6,448 nucleotides of DNA from Actinomycetes bacterium (lineage in GTDB: Bacteria; Actinomycetota; Acidimicrobiia; Acidimicrobiales; RAAP-2): positions 1 to 6,448 of the forward strand of contig JAJYDR010000122.1 of NCBI GenBank assembly GCA_021777285.1. The letters are read 5' to 3'. Within the stretch, counting starts at the first letter, position 1; the number at the start of each line of letters is the position of its first letter. Positions 6,326 through 6,448 of the stretch are shown piece after piece. The notes beneath the pieces were generated by a model that saw only the letters and a program-made list of their open reading frames with translations, searched no databases and had not been told where the DNA came from. Both the position numbers and the translations under genes were made by a program.

Positions 6326-6331
6326 TACACT
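6326..6331 (+). promoter_or_regulatory. Possible -10 element of clpC
   Basis: TACACT fits TANNNT and lies in an otherwise GC-rich gap. Transcription would start near 6338, giving a leader of about 20-25 nt that contains the AAAGGA at 6349. The -35 zone (6303-6308) is not recognisable. Confidence 0.4.
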
Positions 6332-6348
6332 GCTAACTATCAGCGCAT

Positions 6349-6354
6349 AAAGGA
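6349..6354 (+). promoter_or_regulatory. Shine-Dalgarno that decides the clpC TTG start
   Basis: AAAGGA lies 6 nt before TTG 6361. The nearby ATG (6354-6356) overlaps this site and is in another frame, so it cannot start ClpC. Confidence 0.75.
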
Positions 6355-6360
6355 TGAACG

Positions 6361-6448
6361 TTGTTCGAACGATTTACAGATCGAGCCCGGCGAGTTCTCG
6401 TACTGGCACAAGAGGAAGCCCGCGAGTTGAACCACGCGTTCATCGGGA
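6361..6448 (+). CDS. clpC: ATP-dependent Clp protease ATPase subunit ClpC, N-terminal fragment
   Basis: Only the first 29 codons are in the window. With the TTG read as Met, the protein begins MFERFTDRARRVLVLAQEEA and continues RELNHAFIG. This is the near-invariant start of actinobacterial ClpC (repeat 1 of the Clp-N adaptor/substrate domain). ClpC is a cytoplasmic AAA+ unfoldase, usually about 850 residues, that feeds proteins to ClpP; the ATPase modules lie beyond the window. The start is TTG with AAAGGA 6 nt upstream. In mycobacteria clpC1 is also downstream of lysS, separated by lsr2; here the DapB-like and polyprenyl synthase genes occupy that interval. Confidence 0.93.
   Translation, partial: MFERFTDRARRVLVLAQEEARELNHAFIG

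Noticed and set aside
6322..6360. ClgR-type operator upstream of clpC
   Set aside because: The imperfect GCT/AGC symmetry around 6332-6344 does not match the CGCY-N-A-N-RGCG core I recall for ClgR, and no HspR or CtsR-like site is visible.

Overview
The window is a stretch of high-GC actinobacterial chromosome. Its genes are housekeeping genes in an order close to the folK / DUF2520 gene / panC / panD / coaX / lysS / lsr2 / clpC1 region known from Mycobacterium. The high GC, the GTG and TTG starts, the TANNNT-type -10 elements and this synteny all point to Actinomycetota. The departures from the mycobacterial order (no panD, no lsr2, extra genes before clpC) suggest a lineage outside the mycobacteria, perhaps Acidimicrobiia-like, but this is inference.

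Positions 1-4109 form one tightly packed plus-strand operon. It holds the 3' end of folK (folate pathway), a Rossmann/DUF2520 oxidoreductase, panC (pantothenate synthetase), coaX (type III pantothenate kinase) and lysS (class II lysyl-tRNA synthetase). The last four genes are joined by TGATG, TGATG and GTGA stop/start overlaps, so they are probably translationally coupled. The DUF2520 protein is a good candidate for a PanG-type ketopantoate reductase. Together these genes would take ketopantoate to pantoate, pantothenate and 4'-phosphopantothenate, but the beta-alanine step (panD) is not here.

Positions 4110-4394 are a 285-bp gap. The first 170 bp show nothing recognisable. They are followed by four head-to-tail copies of a degenerate 11-bp unit (4281-4324), a possible -10 box (4342-4347) and a strong Shine-Dalgarno. 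The next gene (4395-5261) encodes a DapB-family reductase whose catalytic HHRHK motif is changed to HFKLK. Its first roughly 58 codons use noticeably AT-richer codons than the rest of the gene.

Positions 5282-6259 on the minus strand carry a trans-polyprenyl diphosphate synthase that converges on the DapB-like gene with a 20-bp gap. It probably starts at a GTG on a leaderless transcript. A 101-bp divergent intergenic region with a perfect 9-bp inverted repeat separates it from the 5' end of clpC (TTG start at 6361), which runs off the window.

I found no RNA gene, mobile element, CRISPR array or clearly novel multigene system. The items most worth a second look are the 11-bp repeat array, the DapB paralogue it precedes, and the composition break inside that gene.
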